Part shown: positions 1 through 8,928 of the stretch, piece by piece | Numbering within the stretch: position 1 is the stretch's first letter | How the letters are laid out: every line of letters begins with the position of its first letter | Assembly: GCA_963774765.1 (NCBI GenBank) | Contig: CAVZGP010000009.1 | Location: 558,001-622,000, forward strand | DNA: 64,000 bases | Direction of reading: 5' to 3' | From: Sva-07 sp963774765 | GTDB lineage: Bacteria > Actinomycetota > Acidimicrobiia > Acidimicrobiales > Ilumatobacteraceae | The notes under the pieces: generated by a model | The model's database searches: none | What the model was told of the DNA's origin: nothing | The model's input: the letters and a program-made list of their open reading frames with translations, nothing else | Made by a program: the position numbers and the translations under genes

Positions 1-1
1 C

Positions 2-565
2 ACGATCGATTTCTCCGGACGGTTGCTCGACGACACCGCCGACGGTGGTGACGACGGCGACGGCTCCGACGGCGGCTGGACGGGATCGGGGCTGAGCTCT
101 GCGTTGCAACTCACCGCCACGATCTTCGCGGCGGACGCCGGGGTGCGGGTGGTGCACGTGGTGGTCGACGGAGACTACGACACCCACGAGGGCCACACCT
201 GGCGGCATCCGCAGTTGATGACCGACCTCGACGCGAACCTGTCGGCGTTCCACGACGACCTCGAGCGGCGGGGTCTCGGCCAACGCGTGTTGGCGATGAC
301 CACGAGCGAGTTCGGCCGCACCGCACGCGACAACGACTCGGGCGGTCTCGACCACGGCACAGCGTCGACGATGCTGCTGTCCGGGCCCGGCACGTCGGGT
401 CGCTTCGGTGAGCCGTCGTCGTTGACGAAGCTCGACGACAACGACGACCTCGTCGCCACCCTCGCCTTCGAGTGCTATCTGGCCGGGGTCGTCGAAGGCT
501 GGCTCGACGTCCCCGCCGGCGAGGTGTTCGGCCCTTCCGTCGAACCCCTCGCCCTCTCCCTCTGA
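2..565 (+). CDS. DUF1501 family protein, C-terminal part (5' end outside window)
   Basis: The reading frame is open to the window edge, so the true start lies upstream; the first in-window start-like codon (TTG at 23) is not credible as a start. The C-terminal part contains the segment TTSEFGRTARDNDSGGLDHG, which is typical of the DUF1501 (sulfatase-like fold) family of bacterial secreted proteins: a conserved EFGR followed by a GG-DHG loop. DUF1501 genes often sit beside DUF1800 genes; here the upstream partner cannot be seen. The molecular role of the family is unknown. The last 180 codons are visible. The gene ends four bases before a GGGGTC palindrome. Confidence 0.75.
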   Translation, partial: TIDFSGRLLDDTADGGDDGDGSDGGWTGSGLSSALQLTATIFAADAGVRVVHVVVDGDYDTHEGHTWRHPQLMTDLDANLSAFHDDLERRGLGQRVLAMTTSEFGRTARDNDSGGLDHGTASTMLLSGPGTSGRFGEPSSLTKLDDNDDLVATLAFECYLAGVVEGWLDVPAGEVFGPSVEPLALSL

Positions 566-568
566 AGA

Positions 569-599
569 ATTGCAGCAGGGGTCTGGCCCCTGCTGCAAT
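569..599. repeat. Palindrome, GGGGTC family, GCAGC subtype
   Basis: The left arm ATTGCAGCAGGGG is mirrored by CCCCTGCTGCAAT around a short TCTGG centre. It belongs to the same family as the copies at 18734, 22771, 37875 and 57544. It lies between two plus-strand genes, directly after the DUF1501 stop codon, where it could fold as a terminator hairpin. There is no long T-run. Confidence 0.8.
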
Positions 600-616
600 C
601 GGTACCGTGGTCGGCC

Positions 617-1279
617 ATGGAGATGCGCGAGGCGATCCGCACCAACGGCACGGTCAGGGCGTTCACTGACGAACCGGTTGACGACGCCACGATCGCGAGC
701 ATCCTCGACGATGCCAGGTTCGCTTCATCAGGCGGCAACCGTCAGCCGTGGCGCGTCGCCGTGGTCGAGGATCCGGCGCTCCGACGGGAGTTGGCCACGT
801 TGATGCAGCCGGTGTGGGACGAATATCGCGAGACGTCGTCGACCGGCGGCAACCCGTTCAACGTCGTCGACTATGTCAAGCCCACCGAGATCACGCCGAA
901 CAAGCACAACGATCTGCTCGAGCGCATCGAGTCGATCCCCGTCGTTCTCGCCGTGGCCGCCGACCTGTCGAAGGTGGCGATGATGGACGCCGAACTCGAC
1001 CGGGCCTCTGTCACCGGCGGCGCCTCGATCTATCCCTTCTGCTGGAACCTGATGCTGTCGGCGCGCGCCCACGGCCTCGGCGGGGTGATGACGACGTTTC
1101 TCAGCCGCGTGGAGCCCGCCGCCGCGCCGCCGCTCGGCCTGCCGGAACACCACGCACTGGCGAGCACCATCTTCCTCGGCCACCCGGTCCACCAGCCGAC
1201 GAAGCTCAACCGCAACCCGGTCGAGTCGTTCACCACCGTCAATCGCTTCGACGGCCCACCCTTCGACGGCCCGGCGTGA
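617..1279 (+). CDS. Nitroreductase-family FMN oxidoreductase
   Basis: A 220-residue protein of the nitroreductase fold. The N-terminus (MEMREAIRTNGTVRAFTDEPV) is the usual first helix with the phosphate-binding R-x-F turn. It is followed by ARFASSGGNRQPWRV (about residues 34-48), the FMN-contacting SGGNRQPW motif, and by a C-terminal GLGGVMTTFLS segment. Such enzymes reduce nitro compounds, quinones or enones with NAD(P)H; the substrate here cannot be told. The gene stands alone between two palindromes, convergent with trpA, and its TGA is the first part of the palindrome at 1279. Confidence 0.85.
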   Translation: MEMREAIRTNGTVRAFTDEPVDDATIASILDDARFASSGGNRQPWRVAVVEDPALRRELATLMQPVWDEYRETSSTGGNPFNVVDYVKPTEITPNKHNDLLERIESIPVVLAVAADLSKVAMMDAELDRASVTGGASIYPFCWNLMLSARAHGLGGVMTTFLSRVEPAAAPPLGLPEHHALASTIFLGHPVHQPTKLNRNPVESFTTVNRFDGPPFDGPA

Positions 1280-1303
1280 CGTTTGGTGTCTGACACCAAA
1301 CGT
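1279..1303. terminator. Perfect palindrome between convergent nitroreductase and trpA
   Basis: ACGTTTGGTGTC and GACACCAAACGT are exact reverse complements separated by one T. The element sits between convergent genes, overlaps the nitroreductase stop codon and ends 11 bases from the trpA stop. A bidirectional terminator role is inferred from position. The GTC-T-GAC centre resembles the GGGGTC-T-GACCCC family, but the arms differ. Confidence 0.6.
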
Positions 1304-1314
1304 TGCGTTGGTGG

Positions 1315-2106
1315 TCAGCGAGCGTCGATCGCGGCACGGACTTCAGCGACGTAGTCGCCCACCGCGTCAGGACCGGCGTCCATCAGCCGACGGACCACGC
1401 TGGCCCCTTGGATCACGCCGTCGGCCACTCGGGTTGCCTGATGTGCCTGCTCGGCATTCGACACACCCACGCCAACCAGTACGGGTGTGTCGGTGATCTG
1501 CTTCAACCGAGCCGCCAACGCGGTCGCCGTCCCTGCCAGGGACTCACGTTCGCCCGTCACGCCGAGAAGGCCGACCGAGTACACGAACCCACGACACCGC
1601 GCCACAACCCTGGGCAGGCGCTCGTCGGGAGCGGTCGGCGCGGCGAGCATGATCGTCTCGATGCCCTCGGCATCGGCGGCGTCGCACCACGGGCCGGACT
1701 CCTCGAGCGGCAGATCGGGCAGGATCGCCGCACTGACGCCCGCCCGCTTCAACTGCGCCGCGAACCGCTTCGGACCCGGGTGGTGCACCAGGTTGTAGTA
1801 CGTCATCACTGCGAGCGGGATGTCGACGTCGAGCGACGGCACCTCATCGAGGATCGACGTCGGGGTCACACCGCGCTCCAGAGCCGCTTGGGATGCCTGC
1901 TGGATGACCGGGCCGTCCATCACCGGATCGGAGAACGGGATACCGATCTCAACGGCGTCGGCACCGTTGGCGGCACACGCACGAATGGCCTCCTGCCAAC
2001 CCGGATACCCACCCGTGATGTACGGCACCAGCAGCTTGCGGCCGCTGTCACGCTTGGCCCGGAACTCGGCTTCCAGCCGACCGTGGCCGATGTCGCTCGC
2101 CGTCAT
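1315..2106 (-). CDS. trpA: Tryptophan synthase alpha subunit
   Basis: A 263-residue TIM barrel that splits indole-3-glycerol phosphate into indole and glyceraldehyde-3-phosphate. Visible landmarks are LVPYITGGYPG near the N-terminus, ADAVEIGIPFSDPVMDGPVI (the conserved E-x-G-x-P-x-S-D-P catalytic segment), LPDLPLEE (catalytic Asp), and the phosphate loop GVGVSNAEQ. The ATG at 2104-2106 overlaps the trpB stop by four bases, so the two are translationally coupled. It is the last gene of a trpF-trpB-trpA operon; trpC is 12 kb upstream on the same strand. Confidence 0.97.
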   Translation of the reverse strand: MTASDIGHGRLEAEFRAKRDSGRKLLVPYITGGYPGWQEAIRACAANGADAVEIGIPFSDPVMDGPVIQQASQAALERGVTPTSILDEVPSLDVDIPLAVMTYYNLVHHPGPKRFAAQLKRAGVSAAILPDLPLEESGPWCDAADAEGIETIMLAAPTAPDERLPRVVARCRGFVYSVGLLGVTGERESLAGTATALAARLKQITDTPVLVGVGVSNAEQAHQATRVADGVIQGASVVRRLMDAGPDAVGDYVAEVRAAIDAR

Positions 2107-3296
2107 GGGCGCGCCGCCAGGATGTCCATCATCTGCGCGACGTCCTTGTCGCCGCGGCCGGAGAGGTTCACCAACACGGTCTGACCCTGAAGGCTCGGAG
2201 CTTCGCGAGAGATCCAGGCAATGGCATGGGCACTCTCGAGCGCCGGGATGATGCCCTCGGTCTGAGCCAGCAGCTGGAACCCGTCGATCACCTCGTCGTC
2301 GGTGACCGACGGATACTCGGCCCGCCCGATCGACGCCAGATACGAGTGCTCGGGTCCGACGCCCGGATAGTCGAGCCCGGCCGAGATCGACAGGGCCTCT
2401 TCGACCTGGCCGACCTCGTCCTGCATCAGGTTGCTGCGCATGCCGTGCACCACCCCTGGGACGCCACGGCCGATCGCCGCGCCACCCGCCGGCTCGACAC
2501 CGACGAGTCGTGTCGACGGCTCGTCGACGAACCCACTGAAGATCCCCATCGCGTTCGATCCACCACCGACACAAGCGACCACCACGTCCGGCATTCCGCC
2601 CGTCATCTCGGCGATCTGGACGTGCGATTCGTCGCCGATCACCGACTGGAACTGACGCACCATGTACGGATACGGGTGCGGACCGACCACCGATCCGAGA
2701 CAGAAATACGTGTCGCTCACGTTGGCCACCCAGTGCCGCATCGCCTCGTTGACGGCGTCCTTCAGCGTTTTGCTCCCGCTCTCGACCGAGTGGACCTCGG
2801 CACCGAGAAGCTTCATCCGGAACACGTTGAGTTCCTGGCGGGCGACGTCGACCGCACCCATGTACACGGTGCACTCGAGCCCCATCAGCGCCGCTGCCGT
2901 CGCTGACGCCACACCGTGTTGGCCGGCGCCCGTGTCGGCAACGATGCGCTTCTTGCCCATCCGTTTGGCGAGCAGCGCCTGACCGATGACGTTGTTGATC
3001 TTGTGCGAGCCGGTGTGGTTGAGGTCCTCGCGCTTGAGGATCAGCCGGAGTCCGAGCTGCTCACCGAGGTTGTGGCACTCGGTCATGATCGACGGGCGAC
3101 CGGAATACTGCGTGTGCACCCGCATCAACTCCGCACGGAACTCGGGATCGCCCCACGCCTCGTCGAAGGCCGCTTCGAGTTCCTGGCACGCCGGAACGAG
3201 CGTCTCCGGGACGAAGCGACCGCCGAAGTCACCGAATCGCCCGGTCTCATCGGGCGGTGCGGTGAGTGTGGTCGCGCTGTGGTCGAGCGTGGTCAT
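2103..3296 (-). CDS. trpB: Tryptophan synthase beta subunit
   Basis: A 397-residue PLP enzyme that condenses indole with serine. It carries FGDFGGRFVPETL at the N-terminus, the PLP-lysine motif HTGSHKINN (Lys near residue 99), the GAGQHGVA loop, and the phosphate-binding VGGGSNAMG. The ATG at 3294-3296 overlaps the trpF stop (ATGA), and its own stop overlaps the trpA start. Length is normal for a TrpB1-type subunit that works with TrpA. Confidence 0.97.
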   Translation of the reverse strand: MTTLDHSATTLTAPPDETGRFGDFGGRFVPETLVPACQELEAAFDEAWGDPEFRAELMRVHTQYSGRPSIMTECHNLGEQLGLRLILKREDLNHTGSHKINNVIGQALLAKRMGKKRIVADTGAGQHGVASATAAALMGLECTVYMGAVDVARQELNVFRMKLLGAEVHSVESGSKTLKDAVNEAMRHWVANVSDTYFCLGSVVGPHPYPYMVRQFQSVIGDESHVQIAEMTGGMPDVVVACVGGGSNAMGIFSGFVDEPSTRLVGVEPAGGAAIGRGVPGVVHGMRSNLMQDEVGQVEEALSISAGLDYPGVGPEHSYLASIGRAEYPSVTDDEVIDGFQLLAQTEGIIPALESAHAIAWISREAPSLQGQTVLVNLSGRGDKDVAQMMDILAARP

Positions 3297-3946
3297 TCGA
3301 AGTCCCAGTCGTAGGGGATGTCGTCGTCGCCGATGTAGGGCTCGGCGGCGTGAGCGCGGGCGTTCTCGATGAAGCGTTTGACGGCGAGCGCGTCCTTCTT
3401 GCCAGGTGATTTCTCGACGCCGGTGGCGACGTCGACTCCCCACGGCTGGACCTCGGTGATGGCAGCTCCGACGTTGTCGGGATTCAGGCCGCCCGCGAGG
3501 ATCAGCTTCAGCGAATCCGGCGCGTCGCCGGCAAGCGACCAGTCGAACACTTTGCCCGAGCCTGGCTCGGGCGAGTCGAGCATGATCATGTCGGTGCCGT
3601 ACTGGTCGGCGCGCGGCAGGTTCTCGTCGCCGGCAGCGAACGCCTTGATCACCCAGCGGAAATGCTTGGTGACCTCGATCGTCTGAGCCGGGGTTTCGCG
3701 CCCGCTGAGCTGCACCGCCTTGACCCCGGCCCGGTGCGCGGTGTCGACGACGAGCTTCGGATGTTCGTTGCGGAACACCCCGACCGTGAGGATTTCTGCC
3801 GGCAACCGTCGGGTGATGTCGTAGACGACCTGAGCGGCGACCTGGCGGGTCGACGGAGCGAAGATGAACCCGACGGCGTCGGCACCCATCGCAACCGACA
3901 GCAGCGCGTCATCTTCGTTGGTGATCCCACAGATCTTCACGAACAT
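3293..3946 (-). CDS. trpF: Phosphoribosylanthranilate isomerase
   Basis: A 217-residue TIM barrel with the canonical start MFVKICGIT (catalytic Cys), the central GVFRNE and VKAVQLSGRE strands, and DIIMLDSPEPGSGKVFDW-type catalytic Asp and phosphate loops (DMIMLDSPEPGSGKVFDW), followed by LAGGLNPDNV. It opens the visible trpFBA operon; all junctions are 4-base overlaps. No leader peptide or attenuator could be recognised in the roughly 70 bases upstream before the divergent phosphoesterase gene. Actinobacteria often use the bifunctional PriA instead, so a dedicated trpF is worth noting. Confidence 0.93.
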   Translation of the reverse strand: MFVKICGITNEDDALLSVAMGADAVGFIFAPSTRQVAAQVVYDITRRLPAEILTVGVFRNEHPKLVVDTAHRAGVKAVQLSGRETPAQTIEVTKHFRWVIKAFAAGDENLPRADQYGTDMIMLDSPEPGSGKVFDWSLAGDAPDSLKLILAGGLNPDNVGAAITEVQPWGVDVATGVEKSPGKKDALAVKRFIENARAHAAEPYIGDDDIPYDWDFE

Positions 3947-4015
3947 CGACGGTCACGGTACCCGGCCGAGAGTGTGCGGCGAGAGACCGATTGCGCGGCC
4001 AGGTCTAGGATCGAC

Positions 4016-5549
4016 GTGGTGACGGGCGATGCGGGGCTACCACCACGCCATGAGGCACTGCGGCGAATCGATCACATCGTCGTGCTGATGATGGAGAACC
4101 GTTCGTTCGACAACCTGCTCGGTTGGCTCTACGACGAGAAGCACCCCACGCGCGATGGCCAGCCCTTCGAGGGCCTCCACGCCGACATCTGGAACCCGTT
4201 GGCGAACTCCGATGACGGGGTGCCGTTCACCGAGCGGGTCTACGTCCGCAAGAACGGTGAGGTCGGTCGTGGACGGCGTTGGAGCAAGCTGACCGACGCT
4301 CCGATCGACTACTCGCTCCCCCACCCGGATCCCGGCGAGGGGTTTCGGGCGACCAACCATCAACTGTTCGGTTTCCACGACGTCAACGAGACCGACACAC
4401 CCGAGCCGTCGATGGACGGGTTCGTCAACGACTACCAGGCGAACATGCTCAGCAGCGCCTACATCTACGGTGACGATCCGAGCGACCCGCGAGATCATGA
4501 CCTGCTTCACCCACGAGCAGACCCCGGTGCTGTCGACGCTCGCCCGCGAGTTCGCCGTGTGCGACCACTGGTTCGCGTCGGTCCCGAGTCAGACGTTCCC
4601 GAACCGCGACTTCATGCATGCGGCAACATCCGATGGCCACGTCACCAACACCCCGCCGACCTGCCATGCGCCGACGATCTTCAATCGGATCGAGGAACGC
4701 GCCGCGGATTCACGAGACGGCACCGGGACCAAGGTTCCGACCTGGGGGGTGTACTCGGGCACGGAGGGCACGTCGTTCTTCTCGCTCACCCGACTCGTGA
4801 TGCAACGAACGCTCGGTGACCATCGGTTCGGAGGCTTCCATCCGATCGCCCGGTTCGCCGACGACGCCCGCGCCGCTCAGCTTCCTTCCTACACGTTTCT
4901 CGAACCGCAGTTCACGGGCCGGTACCAGAACGACCAGAAGCCGCCGTCGGACATCCGACCAGGAGAGGATCTGATCGGCTGGGTGTACGAGACGCTGCGT
5001 GACTCGCCGCTGTGGGAGCGGACGCTGCTCGTCATCACCTACGACGAACACGGAGGGTGCTTCGATCACGTCGCACCGCCAGGGGGCGCCACACCACCGG
5101 ACCCGACGTGCCCGATCGGCGACCAGGGCTTTCGCTTCGATCGGTTCGGGGTGCGCGTGCCGGCCGTGCTCGTGTCGCCGTGGATCGAAGCCGGCACGGT
5201 CGCCCGCCCCGCCGGCACCACACCGTTCGATCACACTTCCGTGTTGGCCACGATCCACGAGCGCTTCGGAACACAACCCTTGACCGCGCGCGACCGGGCC
5301 GCACCGGACCTCTCGTGCGTGCTGACCCGCGACACACCTCGAACCGATCGCGTCGAGGTCCGACGTCCTGAACCGGTGCTCCTTGCAGCGATCGAATCCG
5401 CCACCACCGGTCCGGTTCACGCTCTGGTGCTCGACATCGCCGAAGCCCTGGCCGCACAGACAGGTCGTCCGGTCGACCACGGTGACGTCCACGGCTACAT
5501 CCACGACGCCTTCGCCGAGCACCTCGGCGCGCAACGGAGTCGCGAGTGA
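4016..5549 (+). pseudogene. Phospholipase C/acid phosphatase-family phosphoesterase, frameshifted
   Basis: Two overlapping frames together encode one phosphoesterase (PF04185-type) of about 510 residues. The first frame starts at GTG 4016 or 4019 and has IDHIVVLMMENRSFDNLLGW, the family metal-binding start. It reads on to GDDPSDP at about 4489. The homology then continues one base out of frame as EIMTCFTHEQTPVLSTLARE, with SQTFPNRDFMHAATS, TYDEHGGCFDHVAPP and the FDHTSVLATIHERF end. Skipping one C near 4490 restores the frame. No signal peptide is visible. Either the gene is broken or the base is a sequence error; family members hydrolyse phosphodiesters or phosphomonoesters. Confidence 0.8.
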
Positions 5550-5630
5550 CAACACCGGCCCGATCGGCAACACTGGTCATCGTCGTGCCACTTCGGGACG
5601 GCATGGGACAATCGGGGACGGGGACTCCAC

Positions 5631-6302
5631 ATGACCACAAACGAGGGCAACAGCCCCACCGGGATCCATGGTGACGTCGCTGTCACAGCGCTCGGCACCT
5701 TCTACTACTCATCGCTGCAGACCCTGCTCGTGTACTGGCAGGTGGAGCCTGAGCTCGCCGCCCGACTCATGCCCCGTGGCATCGAGGCAGCGGTGTTCGA
5801 CGGCAAGGCGCTCATCAACCTCAACTTCGAACGCTATGCATCGATCGGCGGCACGTACGACGGCATCGTCAACGAGGTCGAGTTCAACGTGGTCGCAGCG
5901 CCCACCCGCCTGCGCGACGCCACATTCGAGCTGACAACAGCACAGTTCCTGAGCGGCGACGACGAAGCCAAGATCTACGGGAACTATCGAGTCCAGGTCG
6001 CCTGCGACAGCGCCGTCGCCGTCCAGGCCGGCAGCGCCAAGTACGGTGAGAACAAGTTCGTCGCCGCGTTTCCCGACTACAGCGTGCCCGGCGCCAATGC
6101 CCCCGGGGTCACTGCGTGGTCGATCCCGTGCATGACCCAGGACACCGACGGCGAGCTCATCTTCCAGCTCGATGTGCCGACTCTGCCGGGCGCACCGATC
6201 CTCACGCCGAGTTCGCCGATCGCCGATTGGGCCACCCTCGTCGGCTCCGACGGCAAGACGCGCCTCGTCCAGTCGGGACGAAACATCTTCGGGATCTTCT
6301 AG
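5631..6302 (+). CDS. Acetoacetate decarboxylase-like protein, ended early by an in-frame TAG
   Basis: A 223-residue product with LLVYWQVEPELAARLMP, ALINLNFERYASIGG, IVNEVEFNVVAAP and KYGENKFVAAFPDY. This layout resembles the acetoacetate decarboxylase (ADC-like) beta-barrel, whose active-site lysine lies in a comparable G-E-x-K turn. The assignment is by general resemblance and is tentative. Translation ends at TAG 6300-6302, but the same frame continues without a stop to TGA 6513-6515, which overlaps the start of the next gene. The full ancestral protein would be about 294 residues. Confidence 0.55.
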   Translation: MTTNEGNSPTGIHGDVAVTALGTFYYSSLQTLLVYWQVEPELAARLMPRGIEAAVFDGKALINLNFERYASIGGTYDGIVNEVEFNVVAAPTRLRDATFELTTAQFLSGDDEAKIYGNYRVQVACDSAVAVQAGSAKYGENKFVAAFPDYSVPGANAPGVTAWSIPCMTQDTDGELIFQLDVPTLPGAPILTPSSPIADWATLVGSDGKTRLVQSGRNIFGIF

Positions 6303-6515
6303 AGCTGGTTCACGACCACCGGCGACACGATCGAACCGCTGCCGACAGGCACTGCCGTCCTGACCGTCGGAACCGCGGCGAGCAACCCGATGGTGGCCGC
6401 ATTGAACACGGCGTTCGATGGCAACGAGATCCCGGTCGCGATCGCTCTGTTCGACTCGGCGCCCGCCGCAGCATCCACCCACACGCTGCTCAACGAGCCC
6501 ATTGGCGACACGTGA
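6303..6515 (+). other. In-frame continuation of the ADC-like gene beyond its amber codon
   Basis: After TAG 6300-6302 the frame stays open for 70 codons and reads SWFTTTGDTIEPLPTG, then VLTVGTAASNPMVAALN, and ends at TGA 6513-6515. Composition is like the coding part upstream, and the terminal TGA shares its A with the ATG of the following gene, the same coupling used at the next three junctions. The sequence therefore looks like the former C-terminus of the ADC-like protein, lost by nonsense mutation (CAG to TAG is one possibility), read through, or affected by a base-call error. Confidence 0.6.
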
Positions 6516-7093
6516 TGGAAACCGCGCCGGTGTCGGTCGGCAGGACAACCCCTGCAGAGTTGCCGCCAGGATTCCGCGATGCGTTCCTGCGGCTGTCGTC
6601 ATCGCTGACGGGGTTCGACGAGGTCGACCTGGAGGGAACCGGCCTGGTCGAGCAGTACGCCGCCCTGTTCGTCACGATCCTCGACGATGCCACGGCCGTC
6701 ATGTTCACCGCCGAGGTCGCCGCGCTCGCAATGACCGACAATCGGCGTGACCAGCACGAGGCGCTCGACGCGGCGCTCGCGTCCGACGTGGTCGGACCGC
6801 TCCTCGCGAATGTCATCACCCTGTGGTACCTCGGCGCCTGGCAGAAGCTGCCCGACACCTTCTGGGCCGCCGTCGGTCGACCGCGACCGAACACCGACGC
6901 GTCACACATCCCGTCATCGCTCGCCTACGAGGAAGGCCTGGCATGGCGTGTCGCGTGCGCCCATCCACCCGGAGCCCGACCTACGGGGTACGGCGGATGG
7001 GGGCTCGCGCCGGTCGTGCCGGTCCGAGAGCTGCCCCCGATCGCTCGCGGTGGCCGACCGGTCACCAACGACCGCTCCGAGGCGACGAGATGA
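6515..7093 (+). CDS. Small-subunit-like protein of an FAD (GMC) dehydrogenase
   Basis: A 192-residue protein without a cofactor motif. It has an N-terminal RDAFLRLSSSLTGFDEVDLEG, an acidic helical middle and LANVITLWYLGAWQKLP, with a tryptophan/glycine-rich C-terminus (GARPTGYGGWGLAP). This matches the pattern of the D-sorbitol/sugar dehydrogenase small subunit (FAD-SLDH type) that accompanies membrane GMC dehydrogenases and is often exported by hitch-hiking. No signal peptide is seen here. The ATG overlaps the previous frame's TGA, and its own TGA overlaps the GMC start, which supports a complex with the next gene product. Confidence 0.6.
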   Translation: METAPVSVGRTTPAELPPGFRDAFLRLSSSLTGFDEVDLEGTGLVEQYAALFVTILDDATAVMFTAEVAALAMTDNRRDQHEALDAALASDVVGPLLANVITLWYLGAWQKLPDTFWAAVGRPRPNTDASHIPSSLAYEEGLAWRVACAHPPGARPTGYGGWGLAPVVPVRELPPIARGGRPVTNDRSEATR

Positions 7094-8928
7094 CCGACAC
7101 CGAGTCCCGCCCGAACTACGACGTCGTCATCATCGGCGCCGGCGTCATCGGCGCCGCGATGGCACGCCGGATCTCCGATGCCGGCAAACACGTCCTCCTG
7201 CTCGAAGCGGGCACCGGCGATGCGCTCGAGTGGAACCGCTACGAACAGTTCGTCGAGACGTTCCGATCCGCGTCGCCCAAGGCCACCTCGACCGGATATC
7301 CGAACAACACCGCAGCGCCGTGGCCAGACGTGCTCGACATTCCCAATCCACCCGACTACACCATCGCTCCGGGCAAACCGGTCGACACGGGCTACTACGT
7401 CGAAGCGGGTCCCATCCCGTTCCGCAGCGACTACCTCCGCATGGTTGGCGGAACGACCATGCACTGGCAGGGCAGTTCATTCCGGATGCTGCCGAACGAC
7501 TTCCACACGCACGACACGTACGGTCGAGGTGACAACTGGCCGCTCTCCTACGACGACCTCGATCCGTACTACGAAGACGCCGAACTCGAGATCGGCGTCG
7601 CGGCCGACGTCGAAGACCAGGCGTACCTCGGGATCACCTTCCGCCCAGGGTACGTCTACCCGATGAAGCGCATGCCGCAGAGCTACCTCGACACGTGGCT
7701 CACCGGCGCCATCGGAAACCTGCCCGTCACCATCGGTGGCGAGCAGTACACCGCTCGCGGGATTCCCCTCCCACAAGGGCGAAACTCCGAGCCCAACCCC
7801 GACTACAACCATCGGTCCGGCTATCAACCCGTGTCCGCCGTCGGCAATCGCGACGCCGGCCAACGCTGCCAGGGCAACTCGGCCTGCATGCCCGTGTGCC
7901 CGGTCCAAGCAAAATACAACGCCGCCAAGTCCGTGGACGACATCCGCCACCGCCCCACCGTCACGCTCCAGGTGAAGTCGGTGGCATCCGACCTGAACGT
8001 CGACCCCACGACCGGGCGCATCAGCGGTGTGGTCGTCAAGCGCTATGACGACCCCGCCGACCCCGCCCCTCGATACACCGAGGAGACCATCACCGCCGCA
8101 ATCGTGGTCCTCGCCGGCAACGCCATCGAGAACGCCCGGCTGATGCTCACCTCCGGCGTCGCCACCTCGAACGCTCACCTCGGGGCCAATCTCATGGACC
8201 ACCCGTACCTGTACATCTCGGGAGCGGCCCCCGAGGCCGTGTACCCGTTCCGCGGACCCGACACCACCACCGGCATCGACAGTCTCCGCGACGGCGCGTT
8301 CCGTTCGCTCCACTCTGCGTTCAGGGCGAGCGTGTCGAACTGGGGCTGGTCGGGCTCGCCCGGCGCCGACGTCAAGGCGCTGCTCGGCAAGGGGGTCTGG
8401 GGACGACAGCTTCGCGACCAACTCGGCGACCGTCTGACCACACAGGTCAAGCTCGGGATCATGCTCGAACAGCTTCCCGCGTCGAGCAACCGGGTGACCG
8501 TGTCGCCGGACTACACCGACAAGCTGGGCAACCAGCGACCGATCCTCAGCTACGACATCGACGACTACGTGCTTGCCGGCGCCGAGGCGGCCACCGACGT
8601 GGCAACGACCATCTTCGACGCCGCCGGCATCACCGACGCGACCGACTGGAATGGCCAAGCCGCGGCCAACAGCGTCGGCTACACGTACAAGCGTTTCAAC
8701 GGTCGCTGGTATGCGATCATGGGATCCGGCCACATCGCCGGGACCCATCGAATGGGCACGTCTGCAGCCGATGGGGTCACCGATGCCGACTGCAAGGTGT
8801 TCGACCACGACAACCTGTACGCCGTCGGGTGCGGATCGATGGTGTCGATCGGCACATCGAACCCGACGTTGACCGCCGTGGCCATCGCCTGCAAGTCCGC
8901 CGACGCCGTCGTGAAGGCATTGCGATGA
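7090..8928 (+). CDS. GMC-family FAD-dependent oxidoreductase
   Basis: A 612-residue flavoprotein. The Rossmann fingerprint YDVVIIGAGVIGAAMARRI (about residues 9-27) is followed by LLLEAG, MVGGTTMHWQG (FAD-binding GGT-x-H-W loop) and a C-terminal GTHRMG / NLYAVGCGSM / GTSNPTLTAVAIA block typical of the GMC sugar or alcohol dehydrogenases. The segment CQGNSACMPVCPVQAKYN carries three cysteines, as in the gluconate/fructose dehydrogenase subgroup that has C-x-G-x-x-x-C-x-x-x-C-P loops. No TAT signal is visible. It probably oxidises a hydroxyl group of a sugar, polyol or sterol; the electron acceptor is unknown. It is coupled by ATGA to the genes on both sides. Confidence 0.88.
   Translation: MTDTESRPNYDVVIIGAGVIGAAMARRISDAGKHVLLLEAGTGDALEWNRYEQFVETFRSASPKATSTGYPNNTAAPWPDVLDIPNPPDYTIAPGKPVDTGYYVEAGPIPFRSDYLRMVGGTTMHWQGSSFRMLPNDFHTHDTYGRGDNWPLSYDDLDPYYEDAELEIGVAADVEDQAYLGITFRPGYVYPMKRMPQSYLDTWLTGAIGNLPVTIGGEQYTARGIPLPQGRNSEPNPDYNHRSGYQPVSAVGNRDAGQRCQGNSACMPVCPVQAKYNAAKSVDDIRHRPTVTLQVKSVASDLNVDPTTGRISGVVVKRYDDPADPAPRYTEETITAAIVVLAGNAIENARLMLTSGVATSNAHLGANLMDHPYLYISGAAPEAVYPFRGPDTTTGIDSLRDGAFRSLHSAFRASVSNWGWSGSPGADVKALLGKGVWGRQLRDQLGDRLTTQVKLGIMLEQLPASSNRVTVSPDYTDKLGNQRPILSYDIDDYVLAGAEAATDVATTIFDAAGITDATDWNGQAAANSVGYTYKRFNGRWYAIMGSGHIAGTHRMGTSAADGVTDADCKVFDHDNLYAVGCGSMVSIGTSNPTLTAVAIACKSADAVVKALR

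Noticed and set aside
4470..4500. Programmed frameshift in the phosphoesterase gene
   Set aside because: No slippery heptamer followed by a downstream structure is evident, and the family does not use recoding. A mutation or base error is simpler.
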